A DNA stretch of 64,000 nucleotides from Ahaetulla prasina. Taxonomy: Eukaryota > Chordata > Lepidosauria > Squamata > Colubridae. The stretch covers positions 8,240,314 to 8,304,313 of the forward strand of contig NC_080548.1 of NCBI RefSeq assembly GCF_028640845.1, written 5' to 3'. Position numbers and translations under genes: made by a program. The notes under the pieces are model-generated. The model saw only the letters and a list, made by a program, of their open reading frames with translations. It did not search any database and had not been told where the DNA came from. Below are positions 33,915-45,864 of the stretch, in pieces (the stretch's first letter is position 1; the number at the start of each line of letters is the position of its first letter).

Positions 33915-34784
33915 AATTCAACTGGATAAAAGAGAATTTACTTTTGAACTTTATTTCAAAGGAGAAATGTTTTTTTAAAAAAAAAAAACATGATCATGGG
34001 TGTACTTATTTAGTGCTAAGACGGCCAAGGGGCACGTGTGAATATCCATCTCTATGTATAATTTCTCTGGTCTTTGAAGTATCTCTTTCTACTCACACTT
34101 CCATTCAACCTCAAGGCAAGAGGTGACAGACAGTACGTCTTTTCCAGTATCTCTTCTACTTCTCTTGCTCATCAGGAATTACAGGAAAATTTCTCCTTTT
34201 TCAAGAGAAATTGTCTACCCAACTCCTCTGCCCATGAGGGCGGGGGGGGGGGGATTTTGAATGGTTTTAATTTACATGCTGATGAACAACTGATAGTATC
34301 AACAACAGTACCAGTCATAAAAGAACAAGGCACTTTTCATGAACTCTCCACTGAATACTTTAACCTCCATACCACACATAAATACTAGGTTTGAGCAGAA
34401 TGAATGAGTTGTCCAGCTTGGGACAAGATATTTGCTATTTTTCACAGCAGGATAGGTTTCCATATTTTTTTTTTCCTGGACCAAAAGCATCATAGGAGTT
34501 TTGAGCAGTGCCCTAAGGCTGAATTTGAAAATGTTGGCAAGGCAAAAGCTGTAATTAATTTCATTTCATTTGCATTTAAATTTAATTAAGATTAATCCAC
34601 ATGAATATACTTAGTTTGATTACTCCCTTCTGTTTATTAATGTCCCCGTCTGTCATTGTACATTTGATGAAAACTCTCGGAGGGGATTTGATGGCTCCTT
34701 GAGAGTTACCTATTGCCTTTGGGCCTCAGGAAGTAGGTCTTTATTTATAAGGATTTTCTGCTGTGATGCACTACTTTTTGTTTG

Positions 34785-34985
34785 CTTTTTGGAGGGTGCC
34801 TTTGAGTAAATTTTGACTGCTAGCAAAGTGGCAATTTTTCAGAAGTGACTTGCCCTTGCCTTCTTCCTAGGCCTAAGAGAGAGTGACCAGCCCAGGGCTG
34901 CCCAGCTGGTTTTGGCTGAAGGAAGGATTAGAACTCCTGGGCTCCCAGTTTCTATGTTGGTGCCTTGTCTGTTACACCAAAATGG
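34785..34985 (-). mobile_element. tRNA-derived SINE, old copy
   Basis: In plus order it has GGTGCCTTTGAGTAAATTTT, TTGCCTTCTTCCTAGGCCTA and GTTACACCAAAATGGATCTC, the inverse of the family at 29495-29705. Confidence 0.65.
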
Positions 34986-35198
34986 ATCTCAATGTACAAA
35001 TTAGGAAAATATATTTATGAAATTCTGAAATGATGAGTCGGGGCAACTACTGCATTTACTAAATTAGAAGATGCATCCCCCTCCTCCTCCAATTAACTCA
35101 TTCCTATGAATTGAGGGAAGGACTCCAATAAGCTATCAAAACTGATATACAATAGGGACCACAAAGGTCTGCAGACAACTGCTGCTGGAGAATATAAA

Positions 35199-35633
35199 CA
35201 GGGGTGGGCTGCTGGGGGTTCACAGGGGTTTGGGAGAACCTCTACTAAGATTCTGTGCAATTTGGAGAACCTCAAATCCCACTCCTGGCTGGCCACGCCC
35301 ACCCCACCTCACCTCTCCCAGGAGTCCCCATGCAGCCCGTTTTGAATGCAGGTAAGTGCAGGGCACATGCAGAGGCTCAGGAAAGGCAAAAAACAGGCCT
35401 ACCGGAAGTTCGGGAAGGCCAGAAATGTTTCCAGCCTGGAAAGGGTCTCCGGAGCCTGGGGAAGCCATTTTCACCCTCCCGGAGGCTCAAAGAAAACCTC
35501 TAAAGCCCGGGGAGGGCAAAAACGCACCCCCCCCCATGGTGCAGGAGGCCGACTAAGCCACGCCCACCATGGCCATGCCCACCCAGCAACCGGGCAAAGA
35601 ACCCCTTGCTAAAATTTTTGATGCCCACCTCTG
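35199..35633. mobile_element. hAT-like element, 8-bp TSD
   Basis: The 435-bp element starts CAGGGGTGGGCTGC and ends GATGCCCACCTCTG. Flanks AATATAAA and AATGTAAA (35191-35198, 35634-35641) differ at one base. The interior (GGAAGTTCGGGAAGGCCAG, CCACGCCCACCATGGCCATG) is shared with 63279-63858. Overlapping open frames here are composition effects. Confidence 0.88.
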
Positions 35634-35768
35634 AATGTAAAAGTTTCTGAAGGTCAACCCTTGCTCTCTGGAAGAGATGCTCACCAGGTGAATTTTAATC
35701 CTTGTTATAAGATCTAAATCAAGCTCCTCTCCTCTCAACCCCTTACCAAAAAGCATAACCTACCTACC

Positions 35769-35795
35769 TTTTTTCCTTCCTTCCTTCCTTCCTTT
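35769..35795. repeat. (TTCC)n microsatellite
   Basis: Five to six TTCC units. Confidence 0.9.
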
Positions 35796-35799
35796 TGTG

Positions 35800-37680
35800 T
35801 TAAGCATAGCAATTAACACACTTTTTGAGTTAGCCTGTCTTACATGATTATCCAGCCCTGCTGAAAATGGGCATTGCCTATTCTCAAAGTTCTGTCCTTC
35901 TCATTTTGTAAATGTCTTCGTCTGCAGTTTGCTTGGCAACAAAATCCTTGCTTGGCTCTAATCTTCTTCAAACTGCTGGGCAACTCAGTCCCACAGATTT
36001 GCCAAATAGTCCTGGCCTCCATTTCTCTGACAAGACTCCATTTGTGCAGTTATAATGCTTGGGTTTCTAGTGCCAAGGCGTTATTGTCCTAATGACAGCA
36101 CTGCCAGCCTGTGGCTGGAACAAGCCTAACAGTTATTCTTCAGCCACTTGTGAGTCATCATAACAATGATGGTCAAACTGTCCTCAGCTGAAATCCTGGT
36201 CAGCAATTCCAGATCAAGGAACCTTGCACATAAAACATACAATCTCTCTAGAGATAATATTGGTTGCCACTTGTTGCATCACCTTATAATTACCTTGTAC
36301 CTTGTAATTACCAACTCCTAGGCACAATAACATCAGTTCACTGTTAAGCAACCTTACCCTCAATTTGAGTTTTTTAATTAGCAAGGAGAGAGGCTGGTTA
36401 CCGAATTTATACATCTCCTGAGCTTCTCACATGACACTTAATCATAAACCAACTAATATTATGGGTTGAATGGTCCTTTTATCGTGGGAGAAAGGTCACA
36501 TTCTTGTGTGCTTTGCCTTGAGCACAGAATTAAACCTTCCAAGAACTTTCATTCTCCTGCACCATTTTGCCACCCTTCATCTTGTCTGCCAGAGGGCTGA
36601 ATGCCTCATGAACAGATGACCCTGGGCAATTCTCTTTAATCATAGCATGGAGGCGAGATCACATACACTGCAATAATGTATTCTGCATTACCTAAGAGTA
36701 ATAAGCAATAAGTAAGAGTAATCAGAGTATGCACTTACTAATAATTAGAAACCGAGAAAAGTTAAATATGCAGAATGAGAAGAAAAGGCAAAGCAAATGT
36801 GCATGCAAATGTAGAGGGGTATTGCTGGATGTATAGAACCTTGTGGATTCTAACAGAGATTGATTCATTTAATCCCATTATAAACTGTCCCAATCTTCCA
36901 AATCTAAACAGAGTACAAAGCAATAAGAAACAAATAAAAGCAAAAACAGAAGCATGAAAGAAAACTGGATAGTGCTCAAAAAAAAAAAATATTGTTAAAA
37001 GGAAGAGGATTTTTTTTAAGGCAGCTTTTCTGAATGAGTCATCAAGACAGAGAAAAACAAAAAAGAAATGTTTGTAGTTGTGGTTGTTTGGTCCACATTT
37101 GTTTGGAACAGCCACTGGGAGAACCATAATGGGATAACAGCAGCCCCTGGTCCATTAAGCCATACAAAAATATTGAGCCCCATTTGAAGTCCTGTATTCA
37201 TGCTTGGACTTGCATATTGTACTAAGTCATTAACCAAATAAAATGCAACAGTTGGGTCCATACCATACACTAAGCCAAAATCTGACAAATTATGGGGTGA
37301 CTTAGATTTAGACAGGCAATCCAATGTACTGCAGAATATCATTAAAAAGGATGGCTGATGGAAAAAAGATAGTGGGAGTCAATGTTCAACGACGTTCAAA
37401 ATGCTGCAATTACCAACTCTCTTTTAGACAGACATCTATGAATCTAGGCAAGTTGCACGTTTACCGCGGTCCACATATCACAGTAATGCATACAGTACAT
37501 TATGGTTTAGATTAACCCTAAATCAAACAAACTACAAATTAGCTGGTATAAATCGGGCCAATACTGAAGGGGTGACTCCCAAGAGAAAAGGTAAGGAATT
37601 GCAAACTCATTTCTACAAATAAATCAAATTCTGGAGTAACAACTGACAGCCCTTTACAAGATCCACCTGAATATACATAT
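35800..37680. other. Intron, nothing recognised
   Basis: Unique-looking sequence; frames at 35840-36092 and 36762-37127 show no domain. 33930-34784 is similar, with A and G homopolymer runs at 33977 and 34241. Confidence 0.5.
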
Positions 37681-37685
37681 CCATA

Positions 37686-37800
37686 TACAAATTTATTTAT
37701 TTATTTTTATTTATTTTGTCACACATATATAAGCATAAGCAGTAACTATATAATATAAAAGCATATATATATATAAGCATAAGCATGCAATAACTATATT
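37686..37800 (-). mobile_element. LINE 3' tail fragment
   Basis: (TTTA)n followed by TTTTGTCACACATATATAAG and repeated TATATAAGCATAAGC matches, in inverse, the 3' ends at 9482-9611 and 10800-10990. Confidence 0.65.
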
Positions 37801-37946
37801 AATATACATACATATAAATTTGTAGCAAGTCAGAGTTTTCCACTCCTTAAAAATATTGTCCCCCAAATTAAAACCCAAAGTAATGTAGTATGCAGAACCA
37901 TGCAACACTGCTTTGTTTCTACTATAGTTATGTAAAGAAGGTGGAC

Positions 37947-38078
37947 ACCTTCCAAATAACACCCCCAATGAAATCAAACATCAAGGCTTGCAATTCCTCA
38001 AAGCTAACTTTTATTAGAAATGTCACATTGGCACATCTGGGAAAACCTGAATCTGAGAGCTTCCGGGTTTTCCCTGGA
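37947..38078 (-). repeat. Truncated 3' LTR of element B
   Basis: Only the last third of an LTR is present: AAATAACACCCCCAATGAAA through TTGGCACATCTGGGAAAACC in plus order, matching 44100-44230. At about 38078 it joins integrase coding DNA directly, so the pol end, polypurine tract and U3 were deleted. Confidence 0.85.
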
Positions 38079-38079
38079 A

Positions 38080-38249
38080 AACCTTAAGCTGGACCCAATT
38101 GCCTGTTTGAGAAAACTGCAATGAAATACAGGATGTATTTTCCCCGATATGTGGGGGAGGCTTAGCTGCACTGTCACAGGATTGATTATTTTTACTATAG
38201 GGAAAGGACCTAGGAACTTCGGTCCTAACTTTCTGCTCGGCTGCCTCAA
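38080..38249 (-). pseudogene. Integrase C-terminal end of element B
   Basis: The minus frame has RKLGPKFLGPFPIV and PHISGKIHPVFHCSFLK, the GPY/F-type C-terminal module that precedes the chromodomain in chromoviruses. The frame then runs into LTR sequence at the deletion joint; no chromodomain remains. Confidence 0.85.
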
Positions 38250-38311
38250 TTATATGTATTTGGTGGAAAGGAAAACTTTAACCCCCACTTGAAAGGGGGG
38301 TTGCAGCGAGC

Positions 38312-38563
38312 GGTGTTTTATTTATTTATTTATTTATTTAAATTTTTATACCGCCCTTCTCCCGAAGGACTCAGGGCGGTGTACAGCCAAAAATAAAAAC
38401 AGCAAGTATACAAAGTTAAAATATCAATTTAAAATACCTATTCCATAATGGCCGAATTAAAACCGTCAGATTGACCTAACCTAAAATACCCCATATAAAA
38501 TGCAAAGGATTAAAACTTTAAAATTTAGAATTTAAAAAAATCAGTCCAATCCCGCCTGCCTGT
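38312..38563 (-). mobile_element. L2-like LINE (copy E), short 3' end inside element B
   Basis: A (TTTA)n tail at 38318-38342, then CCGCCCTTCTCCCGAAGGAC and a UTR almost the same as that of copy D at 39573. It is cut off after the last few coding residues, near 38563, inside integrase DNA of element B. Confidence 0.9.
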
Positions 38564-38564
38564 T

Positions 38565-39560
38565 TTTCATATTCTGCCGCTGCTGCAGAGAGGGCTTTTT
38601 TTGGTATTTTCCACCCCTTTTTTAACAACTCCATCCATCCTGCCAGTGACATGGATGTGGGGGTTTCTCTCAGCAGTTCGGGCATGGGCACAAATTCCAT
38701 GCCGCTGGTGACTTGGAAAAAGGTGAGTCCTGTGTACAGCGTTGTTATATGCCACTTCTGCAAACGGCAATAGTTCTGCCCAGTTCTTCTGTTGCATCTG
38801 CATAGCATCTGAGGTATAGTTCGACCATCATACGTTCAGCAGCCCCATTCGTGCTCATATGGAAAGCCAAACTGAGCCCCTGGGTAGACCCAATGGACCT
38901 CAGGAACTCTCTCCAGAACTTGGCAGTGAATTGGACTCCTCTATCTTGAGATTATGCAGTGGGGAGCCCCATGTAGTCAATAGATGTGTTTGATGAAGAG
39001 TTTGGCTAGCTTCTTTGCGGAGGGTAGTTCAGAGCAAGCAGTGAAATGGGCTTGTTTGGAAAACAGATCGATGATGGTCCATATCATGGTGCTCCCCCCA
39101 CTCTCTGGGAGTTCTACTAAGTCCATTGTGATCTCCTCCCAGGGTCTGCTAGGGTTTGCCACTTGTTGCAGAAGTCCTGGCAGCTTGCCGGGTCTGTTCT
39201 TCATCCCTGTGCAGGTGGCACAACTCTTAACGTAGTCTTCCACCTCCACTTTCATTTTTGGCCACCAGAATTGTCTTCTGGCAAGGTGCAAAGTTTTCAG
39301 GAATATGAAGTGACCAGCTCAGTTGGAGTCGTGGCTATGTTGGACCATCTCGAGTCTTAGGCTGGCTGGGATATACAGTTTGGATCCTTTCCATGCCAGT
39401 TCCTCCCTCATGGTGAGGACACCTTGGCTGTCGTTGAGCCAAGGGTCTGTGGGCAGCTCTGCTTTTAATTTTGCTGCCCATCCCTCATGGCTGAGGTCAG
39501 GTGGTCGCCTGGTCCAGCTCCTGGTGGTGACTTGGGCAGCCAACTGGGAGGGGGGATTAT
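38565..39560 (-). pseudogene. Integrase of element B, broken
   Basis: Pieces in order on the minus strand: HHCC region (QHSHDSN near 39325, CATCTGMKNRPG near 39215), core start (MDLVELPESGG and TIIDLFSKQAHF, first Asp, near 39090-39050) and STNGAAERMMVEL near 38850-38810 with the catalytic Glu. The second Asp region near 38940 is disrupted and frameshifts separate the parts. Confidence 0.8.
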
Positions 39561-39572
39561 GGTGTGGACCAC

Positions 39573-40483
39573 ATTTATTTATTTATTTATTTATTTATTA
39601 AACTTTTATACCACCCTTCTCCCGAAGGACTCAGGGCGGTGTACAGCCAAGATAAAAAACAATAAGTATACAAAGTTAAAAATCAATTTAAAATACCTAT
39701 TCAATAGTGGCCGAATTAAAACCGTCAAATTGACCAACCTAAAATACCCCATATAAAATTACAGAAAATTTAAAAATTTAAAATTTAAAATTTAGAAATT
39801 TAAAAAATCTAAAAAATCAGTCCAGTCCCGCTTGGATGAATAAATAAGTTTTTAATTCCCGACGAAAGGTCCGAAGGTCAGATATTTGGCGCAAACCGGG
39901 GGGAAGGTCGTTCCAGAGAGTAGGAGCTCCAACAGAGAAGGCCCTTCCCCTGGGGGCCGCCAGCCGGCATTGCTTGGCGGACGGCACCCTGAGAAGACCC
40001 TCTCTGTGAGAGCGTACGGGTCGATGGGAGGCATAAGGTAACAGCAGGCGGTCCCGTAAGTACCCGGGCCCTAAGCCATGGAGCGCTTTAAAGGTGGTAA
40101 CCAGAACCTTGAAGCGCACCCGAAAGACCACAGGTAGCCAGTGCAGACTGCGCAGGAGTGGTGTTACCCGGGAGCAACGTGGTGCTCCCTCAATCACCCG
40201 CGCAGCTGCATTCTGGACTAGCTGAAGTCTCCGGGTGCACCTCAGGGGTAGCCCCATGTAGAGAGCATTGCAATAATCCAGGCGAGAAGTGACGAGAGCA
40301 TGAGTGACCGTGCATAAGGCATCCCGGTCCAGAAAGGGGCGCAACTGGCGAACCAGGCGAACCTGGTAAAAAGCTCTCCTGGAGACGGCCGCCACATGGT
40401 CTTCAAACGACAGCCGTCCATCCAGGAGAACGCCCAAGTTGCGCACCCCTTCCGTCGGGGCCAATGACTCACCCCCAACATCC
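39573..40483 (-). mobile_element. L2-like LINE (copy D) inserted in element B
   Basis: The tail (ATTT)n lies at 39573-39600, followed by the CCACCCTTCTCCCGAAGGAC hairpin. The RT C-terminal end is open on the minus strand from about 40480 to 39817. The conserved blocks RNLGVLLDGRLSFEDH, LDYCNALYMGLP and LHWLPVVFRVRFKVLVTTFK are intact. The insertion separates the RNase H end (DALSRKPQF) from the integrase of element B; the ORF reading through the joint is a chance fusion. Confidence 0.92.
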
Positions 40484-40510
40484 TCCCAGCGGCTGTCAAA
40501 TTGAGGTTTT

Positions 40511-41070
40511 CTAGAGAGCGCATCCGCCAGCATGTTTTTTTCCTGCCAGTATGTACTTCAGCTCAAATTTGAAGTGCCTGAAGTATTGAGCCCAGCAGAC
40601 TTGTTTGGGGAACAATTTCCTGGGGGTCTTTAGGGCCTCTAGGTTTTTGTGGTCAGTCCAGACCTCAAAAAGTACTTTTCCACCCTCCAGGAAGTGTCCC
40701 CAGGAGAGCAATGCCCATCGAACAGCATACCCTCTTTTTCCCAGATAGCCCATCATCTCTCTGGGTCATTGACTTTTTTGGACACATAAGCGCATGGCAG
40801 CAATTGACCCTTGGAGTCCCTCTGTAGGAGCACGGTGGCAACGGCCACATCACTGGCATTGGCTTGGATGATGAACTGCCGCTCCAGGACTGGATGCTGC
40901 AAGATCGACTCTTTTGCGAAAAGTCCCTTTAGGTCCTCAAATGCCCTTTGGCACTCCATAGTCCAGGCAATAGGCTGCAACAGCATTGGCTTCACTGTTG
41001 GGGACCCCATTTTCAACAGTTCAGTTAGGGGTAGAGCCACCTCAGCGAACACTGGAATGAACTGCCTATA
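40511..41070 (-). pseudogene. RNase H of element B
   Basis: Two overlapping minus frames: 41052-40753 with AFEDLKGLFAKESIL, then IIQANASDVAV, and 40756-40511 with VWTDHKNLEAL, ending at DALSRKPQF-like sequence. The usual first catalytic Asp (Q-x-D-A-S) reads Asn here, which would stop activity. Confidence 0.85.
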
Positions 41071-41162
41071 GAAGTTGGCAAAGCCCAGGAAGCTTTGAAG
41101 CTGTCTTCAGGTGTGTGGGGGTTGCCAGTCTAAAATGGCCCGAACTTTGCCAGGATCCATTT

Positions 41163-41989
41163 CTATGCCTTCATTGAAATTCGGTAGCCTAAGTAGTCCA
41201 GCGAAGTTTTGTGAAACTCACACTTTGACAGCTTTGCGTAGAGTTTGGCAGTGAGCAGTTTCTTCAGCCCTTGTCGGATGAGTTTTACGTGTTCTTCCAA
41301 CGTTTCGCTGAATATAAGAATGTCAGCCAAGTAGACCACAACCCCCTTGTATAGATGATCATGCAGAATCTCGTTAATGAACTGCATCACCTTGAACTGG
41401 AAGCAGCCAAGCAGGCAGTTGAATGCAGTCTTCCACTCATCCCCCTCCCTAATCCTTATGAGGTAGTAGGCTTCTCGTAAATCCAGCTTGGTGAACACCT
41501 TGCCTCTCGACAGGTGGTTGAGCATGTCCTTCATAAGGGGGAGGGGGAGGTGTTCTCCATACATACAGCATTGATTCCATGAAAATCTGCACAGAGTCTC
41601 ATCCCACCGTCCTTTTTTTCTTTGAAAAGCACCAGGGCTGCTACTTTGGACTTGGCAGGCTCTATGAACCCCCATGCCAGATTTGCATCTATGTACTTTC
41701 TCAACTTCCCCATCTCGGCTGGTGTCATTGAGTACATTTTCAGCTTGGGTAGTTTCACCCCCGGCTCGAATTCTATCACACCGTTAGTTGGGCAATGGGG
41801 TGGGGAGAAGTTGCAGTCTTCCTCACTGAACCCCCCCCCCCCAAGTCCTGGTATTCCTTTGCCATTTGCTGGCTGCCAGGTGGGACATCCTGGGCTAGGG
41901 CAGCTGGCTCTGGAGGGTTTTGTCCTTTTGGGGTCATGATCTCTGGGGTGGGGTATCCACACCTCACTGGTGGCAATGGGCCAGTCCAA
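41163..41989 (-). pseudogene. Reverse transcriptase of element B, dead
   Basis: The minus strand encodes MRLCADFHGINAV, then TKLDLREAYYLIRI with the first catalytic Asp, then VVYLADILIFSETLEEH. The expected Y-L-D-D box reads Y-L-A-D, and about a dozen residues before it (the G-LTNAP-FQ region) are missing. Frames change near 41530-41590. Confidence 0.88.
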
Positions 41990-42370
41990 TGACTATCTTT
42001 CTGTGGGTGCCATCCCAGGAAATTGTGGGTCCCCATTTGTCGACCCAGGAGAGACCTAGGATTACAGGGTCTGTCATTTTGGGGGCGACTATGAACTGGA
42101 GGAGCTCTTTGTGGCACCTCAGTTCTAATCTGACGAGCTCCATGAGTCGGGTGGCCGGGGCCCTGCCAATTAGTGAGCCATCCACTTGTTCAAAGTTGAT
42201 GGGCTGGTGTAGGGGATGCGTGCATATGCCTAGTTGCTCGACTATGTGGGGGCTTCACGTGCAGCCAGTGTCTATGACTGCCTCCACTTCCCCATGGGTC
42301 TCTGTCTCTGGGGCCATTAGGGTAATCTTAAGGCCAAAGGGACGGACAGCTCCACTCACCATTGGGTTGT
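41960..42370 (-). pseudogene. Protease of element B
   Basis: VEAVIDTGCT near 42285-42255 carries the D-T-G active site. The following frame (42185-41964) has LILGLSWVD-type sequence (VILGLSWVDKWGP), the conserved C-terminal end of retropepsins. A stop separates them just after the active site. Confidence 0.8.
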
Positions 42371-42429
42371 CTTTGCCACTGATTTCCCCTGGAGATGGGG
42401 GGAGATTCTTTGGCTGGGCTCTTTTCTGA

Positions 42430-44060
42430 TTCTGCGGGTTAAACAGGGCTCTCTGTTGTTGGCTTAGTGCTCTGTCCCCTGTCCAGCGGCTTCCGTGGGG
42501 TTCTCTTTGGTCCAGCCCATGCAAGGGGTTTCTCTTGGGGCATGGGTGCTGGCGCCAAGCATTTAGATGCCCCATGGACTTGTTGACCACACCAATAGCA
42601 CTTGATGGTCCCAGGTTTCGCAGGCAGTGGCTCCTTGGGCGTCTTTGGCAGCATGTGGCTGCTGAGGGGCCGTTTGGCCGGTTTCTCCACAATCGGCTTT
42701 TTTGGGGGGGTTGAGGTCCAAATTCAGCAGTACCGCGTTCTTGTACCATGCCTGTATTTGGTTTGGAGTCCCTCTTATGCTGCAGGCCTGCCGCAAGTCT
42801 GGATCCAATGCGTTTTTGAAAGTGTGGACCACCAGTCTCTCTGGCCAGTCTCTTAGCTTCCCAGTGAGTCTCCAAAATTCCCACACTAGCTCCTTAGCAG
42901 GCCTTCCAGCCTGCTTTAGCATGGTGATTTTGGACTCAGCTTCCTCTTGCTGGGTGATGTTGCTGAACCTCACTCTCATCAGCTGGAGGAACTCATCTGC
43001 ATTGTCTAGCTCTGGTGCCCCTTCATCGTGGAGTTTGGCTATCCACTTGGATGCCTCCCCCTCGTTCACGGCCTCTGTAATGGCTGAAATCAACTCCCAG
43101 TCAGAGGGGTACTGATTCCCATATTGATTGATGTGGGCACAGACACGGTTCAGGAAATACAACAGCTTCCCTGGGGTCCCATTGAAAGTCGCTTGGAAAG
43201 TGGGGGTGCCACAGCGGGCGCAGGCTGCTGGCTAGATCTTTGCTGTGGGAATTGCATCTGCGGCAGCATTCACTGGCACTACACCCATCCCTGGCTTGGG
43301 TAGTAAGACCACCCGGGAGGAATCTGGCTCACCAGTGGGAATCCCATTCTGTGCGATGGTTGTGGGCTTGGTAGGGTTCCATCCCCGGGTGGCTGGATGG
43401 GGACTCCAGAGCCTGCTTGGCTGGCCGGGAGGGCAGTCATCCCGGAGTGGTGGGGATCCACTGTTAGGCTGGCACACTGCATCAGGCTGGGTGTCGAATG
43501 ACTTGGAACTGAGTGGTAATGGGTGGCCATTCTGGTCTCTTGTGTTGCGGGCCCTTGTCTTGGGAAATTGAATGTCGGCTGTGCCAGAGTCCATCTTGTT
43601 GAACCAAAGTGCTACGGTGTCCCACTTACTCTGAGGCAGCTTAACTGCTCTGGAAGGCCATCCAGGGATTGGCTGTGCGATGGTGGAGGGAGTCCCCATT
43701 CTTTGGAACACTAGCAGCATGGTGATTGTGGCAATTCCCATTGTGGCTCCCACATCGCTCCTTGAATCAGGGTGTCCCCGCTGGCCTCACCCAGCGCAGC
43801 CAGGTCCTGCCACAAGCTCCACTTTGGTGGATGCTCTTTAGGTCGGGCATTCATCTGGTGGGCAGCGTTAGTGGCCTTTATTATTTCTTCCATCTCATGG
43901 GAGGGAGAGAAGAGGGTCCCAGTAACAGTTGCTGAGCCCGTGCCTGTTGCTCCCTCCATAGGTTTCTTCTCCTCCTCCATCTTTCCTGAGTCTTCACATT
44001 GCCCAGGATCAGGTCAGCGCTTGGGGCTCAGGACCCCAAACAGCTCCTCAAGGTTCAAGG
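42430..44060 (-). pseudogene. gag of element B
   Basis: The capsid-like part at 43162-42563 is open for nearly 200 codons and includes WIAKLHDEGAPELDN, FKNALDPDLRQACSIRGTP and IQAWYKNAVLLNLDLN; this pattern occurs in sushi-ichi Gag and in domesticated RTL/PEG10 proteins. A zinc knuckle CYWCGQQVHGASKC at about 42600-42559 has the C-x2-C-x4-H-x4-C form. N-terminal parts are in other frames up to about 43980, with at least two frameshifts. Confidence 0.85.
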
Positions 44061-44094
44061 AAGCAGTTTTACATTGAAGGGAGATTTGGGTTAA

Positions 44095-44508
44095 TGTCGG
44101 GGTTCCAAGTAACACCCCCAACGAAATCAAACTCCGAAGGTTGCGATTCCTCAAAGCTAACTTTTATTAGAGATGTCGTATTGGCACATCTGGGAAAACC
44201 CAAATGTGTGAGCTTCCAGGTGTTTCTCACCCAAAAGAAAGTTCAAGACCTTGCCCATTTCTTCTACATGTCCACCACTGCTCCAAACAGTTCCTTCATG
44301 TACAGAAGACAACTTCCACTTTCTTTTCAGCACAGCTGTCAGATACCATGGCCTTGAACTTGGCTTGGCTGGCCGGGAAGGTTTGCAACATTTTGTTATG
44401 GCTAATTCTACTTCACTCATACAATCCCCCCTCCCAACTTCCCATGGTAGGATTGTGGCAGACCTGGATTCTGAAGTCACCAAGGTAATATGGCTTCCAG
44501 GCCTGACA
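44095..44508 (-). repeat. 5' LTR of element B
   Basis: The 414-bp LTR reads TGTCAGGCCTGGAAGCC at its start (plus 44508) and ends ACCCCGACA at 44095. It is homologous to the solo LTR at 19398-19798 and, in its last third, to 37947-38078. Confidence 0.9.
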
Positions 44509-44513
44509 GACAC

Positions 44514-45101
44514 ATTTTAATTGTTCATGATCAATCCCCACAAAAATGGCAGGACAAAGAAACAATCTGAAGACAAAAAAGGCATCAAAGGGAAGAGAAC
44601 TGGACAAGTCAGAAATTAGTCAGTTTCTCCATGTGGCAGAAAACCTGAACAAAACTTCCCTCTCCAAGGAGTTCCCGTTAGCTTCTTAATGACTGGAAAA
44701 TGATACTTTCCTGCTGAATTTTTGGTAATTTGTGCCATTCCATGCATTTAGAAGGATTTGTGATTTTTGTTTTTCTCTTACTTTCAGCTTTTTCACATTT
44801 TATTTTTTCTTTTTTGTTAGTAGCTTTACAGGAAGCAGCCATAAGGACTGTGGCCTGAGGGCCATATAAAATATGAATTAAATCAATCAATCAAGAAAGG
44901 ACTTCAAAGTAACCTTTAAAGGACTAAAAACAGTGGCTGATTTGTGATAACCTGTTATGAATCATGAAACAAGCAAAGAATAGTGCAGTAATGCAGTGTC
45001 CCTAGTTCTTATTTAGTCTCAGCCATCAATTCAGTCAACTGTTTAAGCCATTGCAGTTGGGGAGAGCATTCACATTTTTATTTTTAGAAGCAAGCAAGCA
45101 A
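44514..45101. other. Intron, nothing recognised
   Basis: Blank flank of element B. 45194-45646 contains two diverged copies of ACATTAAAATG(T/C)ATGG(A/C)AAAGTAAGTTTGTA (45195 and 45297), a local duplication. Confidence 0.5.
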
Positions 45102-45193
45102 GGAGGGTGGGAGGAAAGGAGGGAGGGAGGGAGAGAGGGAAGAAAGAAAGGAAGGAAGGAAGGAAGGAAGGAAGGAAGGAAGGAAGGAAGGAA
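45102..45193. repeat. (GGAA)n microsatellite
   Basis: GGGA, AGAA and mostly GGAA units; purine only. Confidence 0.98.
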
Positions 45194-45864
45194 ACATTAA
45201 AATGTATGGAAAAGTAAGTTTGTAAAACTTATTTTTATATCACATTTTTATTTCTATATAGAAGGCAGGCTGGATGGATGGATTACTCTCAGTGAACATT
45301 AAAATGCATGGCAAAGTAAGTTTGTAGAACTTCTTATTCTAAAATCCATCCAATTTAATTTGTTTTATTCTAAAATCCATCCATCCATTTTAAACTTGTC
45401 AAAACTGAGAAGATTCTTTGCTTGATTGCCACCCACTTTAGTTCTCAGATAGCATGAATACCCAGAGGAAGAGAGGCATAAGAAGAGAACCATAGCAGGC
45501 ATGTAATTTCAGATGGGAAACGGTTCCTCCTGCACAGATATGGGAGGGATAGTGGCAAACAACCTCATATGGCTATTTATAATATGACTCAATTAATGTG
45601 TTTGCCGTGTTCTGAATTCTACAAATGTCCGTTGACACTAGTAATAATTTATTTATTTATTTATTTATTTATTATATTTGTATACCGCCCTTCTCCCGAA
45701 GGACTCAGGGCGGTTCACAGACAAAAAACAACAGAAAACATATAATAGATTAAAAACAGCTAAAGAATAGATAGTTGAATTCAATTGATGCTCTAACTTT
45801 TGAATACAAATTTAAAACCTCATTTAAACCCCTTTTTTAAAAATCCCAATTTAAAAAACTACAT

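Larger units (their letters stand above)
37942..44508 (-). mobile_element. Sushi-ichi-like Ty3/gypsy chromovirus (element B), decayed
   Basis: Reading from 44508 down: 5' LTR, gag with zinc knuckle, protease, RT, RNase H, integrase and a truncated 3' LTR. The Gag resembles the vertebrate sushi-ichi lineage, from which PEG10 and other RTL genes were domesticated. Two L2-like LINEs (39573-40483 and 38312-38563) are inserted in pol. Catalytic residues are lost and frames broken, so the copy is old and inactive. Flanking CSMD1-intron orientation is the same (minus). Confidence 0.9.

Noticed and set aside
35255..35612. Several overlapping ORFs
   Set aside because: Explained by the GC-rich interior of the hAT-like element 35199-35633. 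The same goes for 63474-63862.
39817..40533. 238-codon ORF as a fusion gene
   Set aside because: The first residues come from element B RNase H and the rest from LINE copy D; the joint is the LINE insertion point, so the fusion is accidental.
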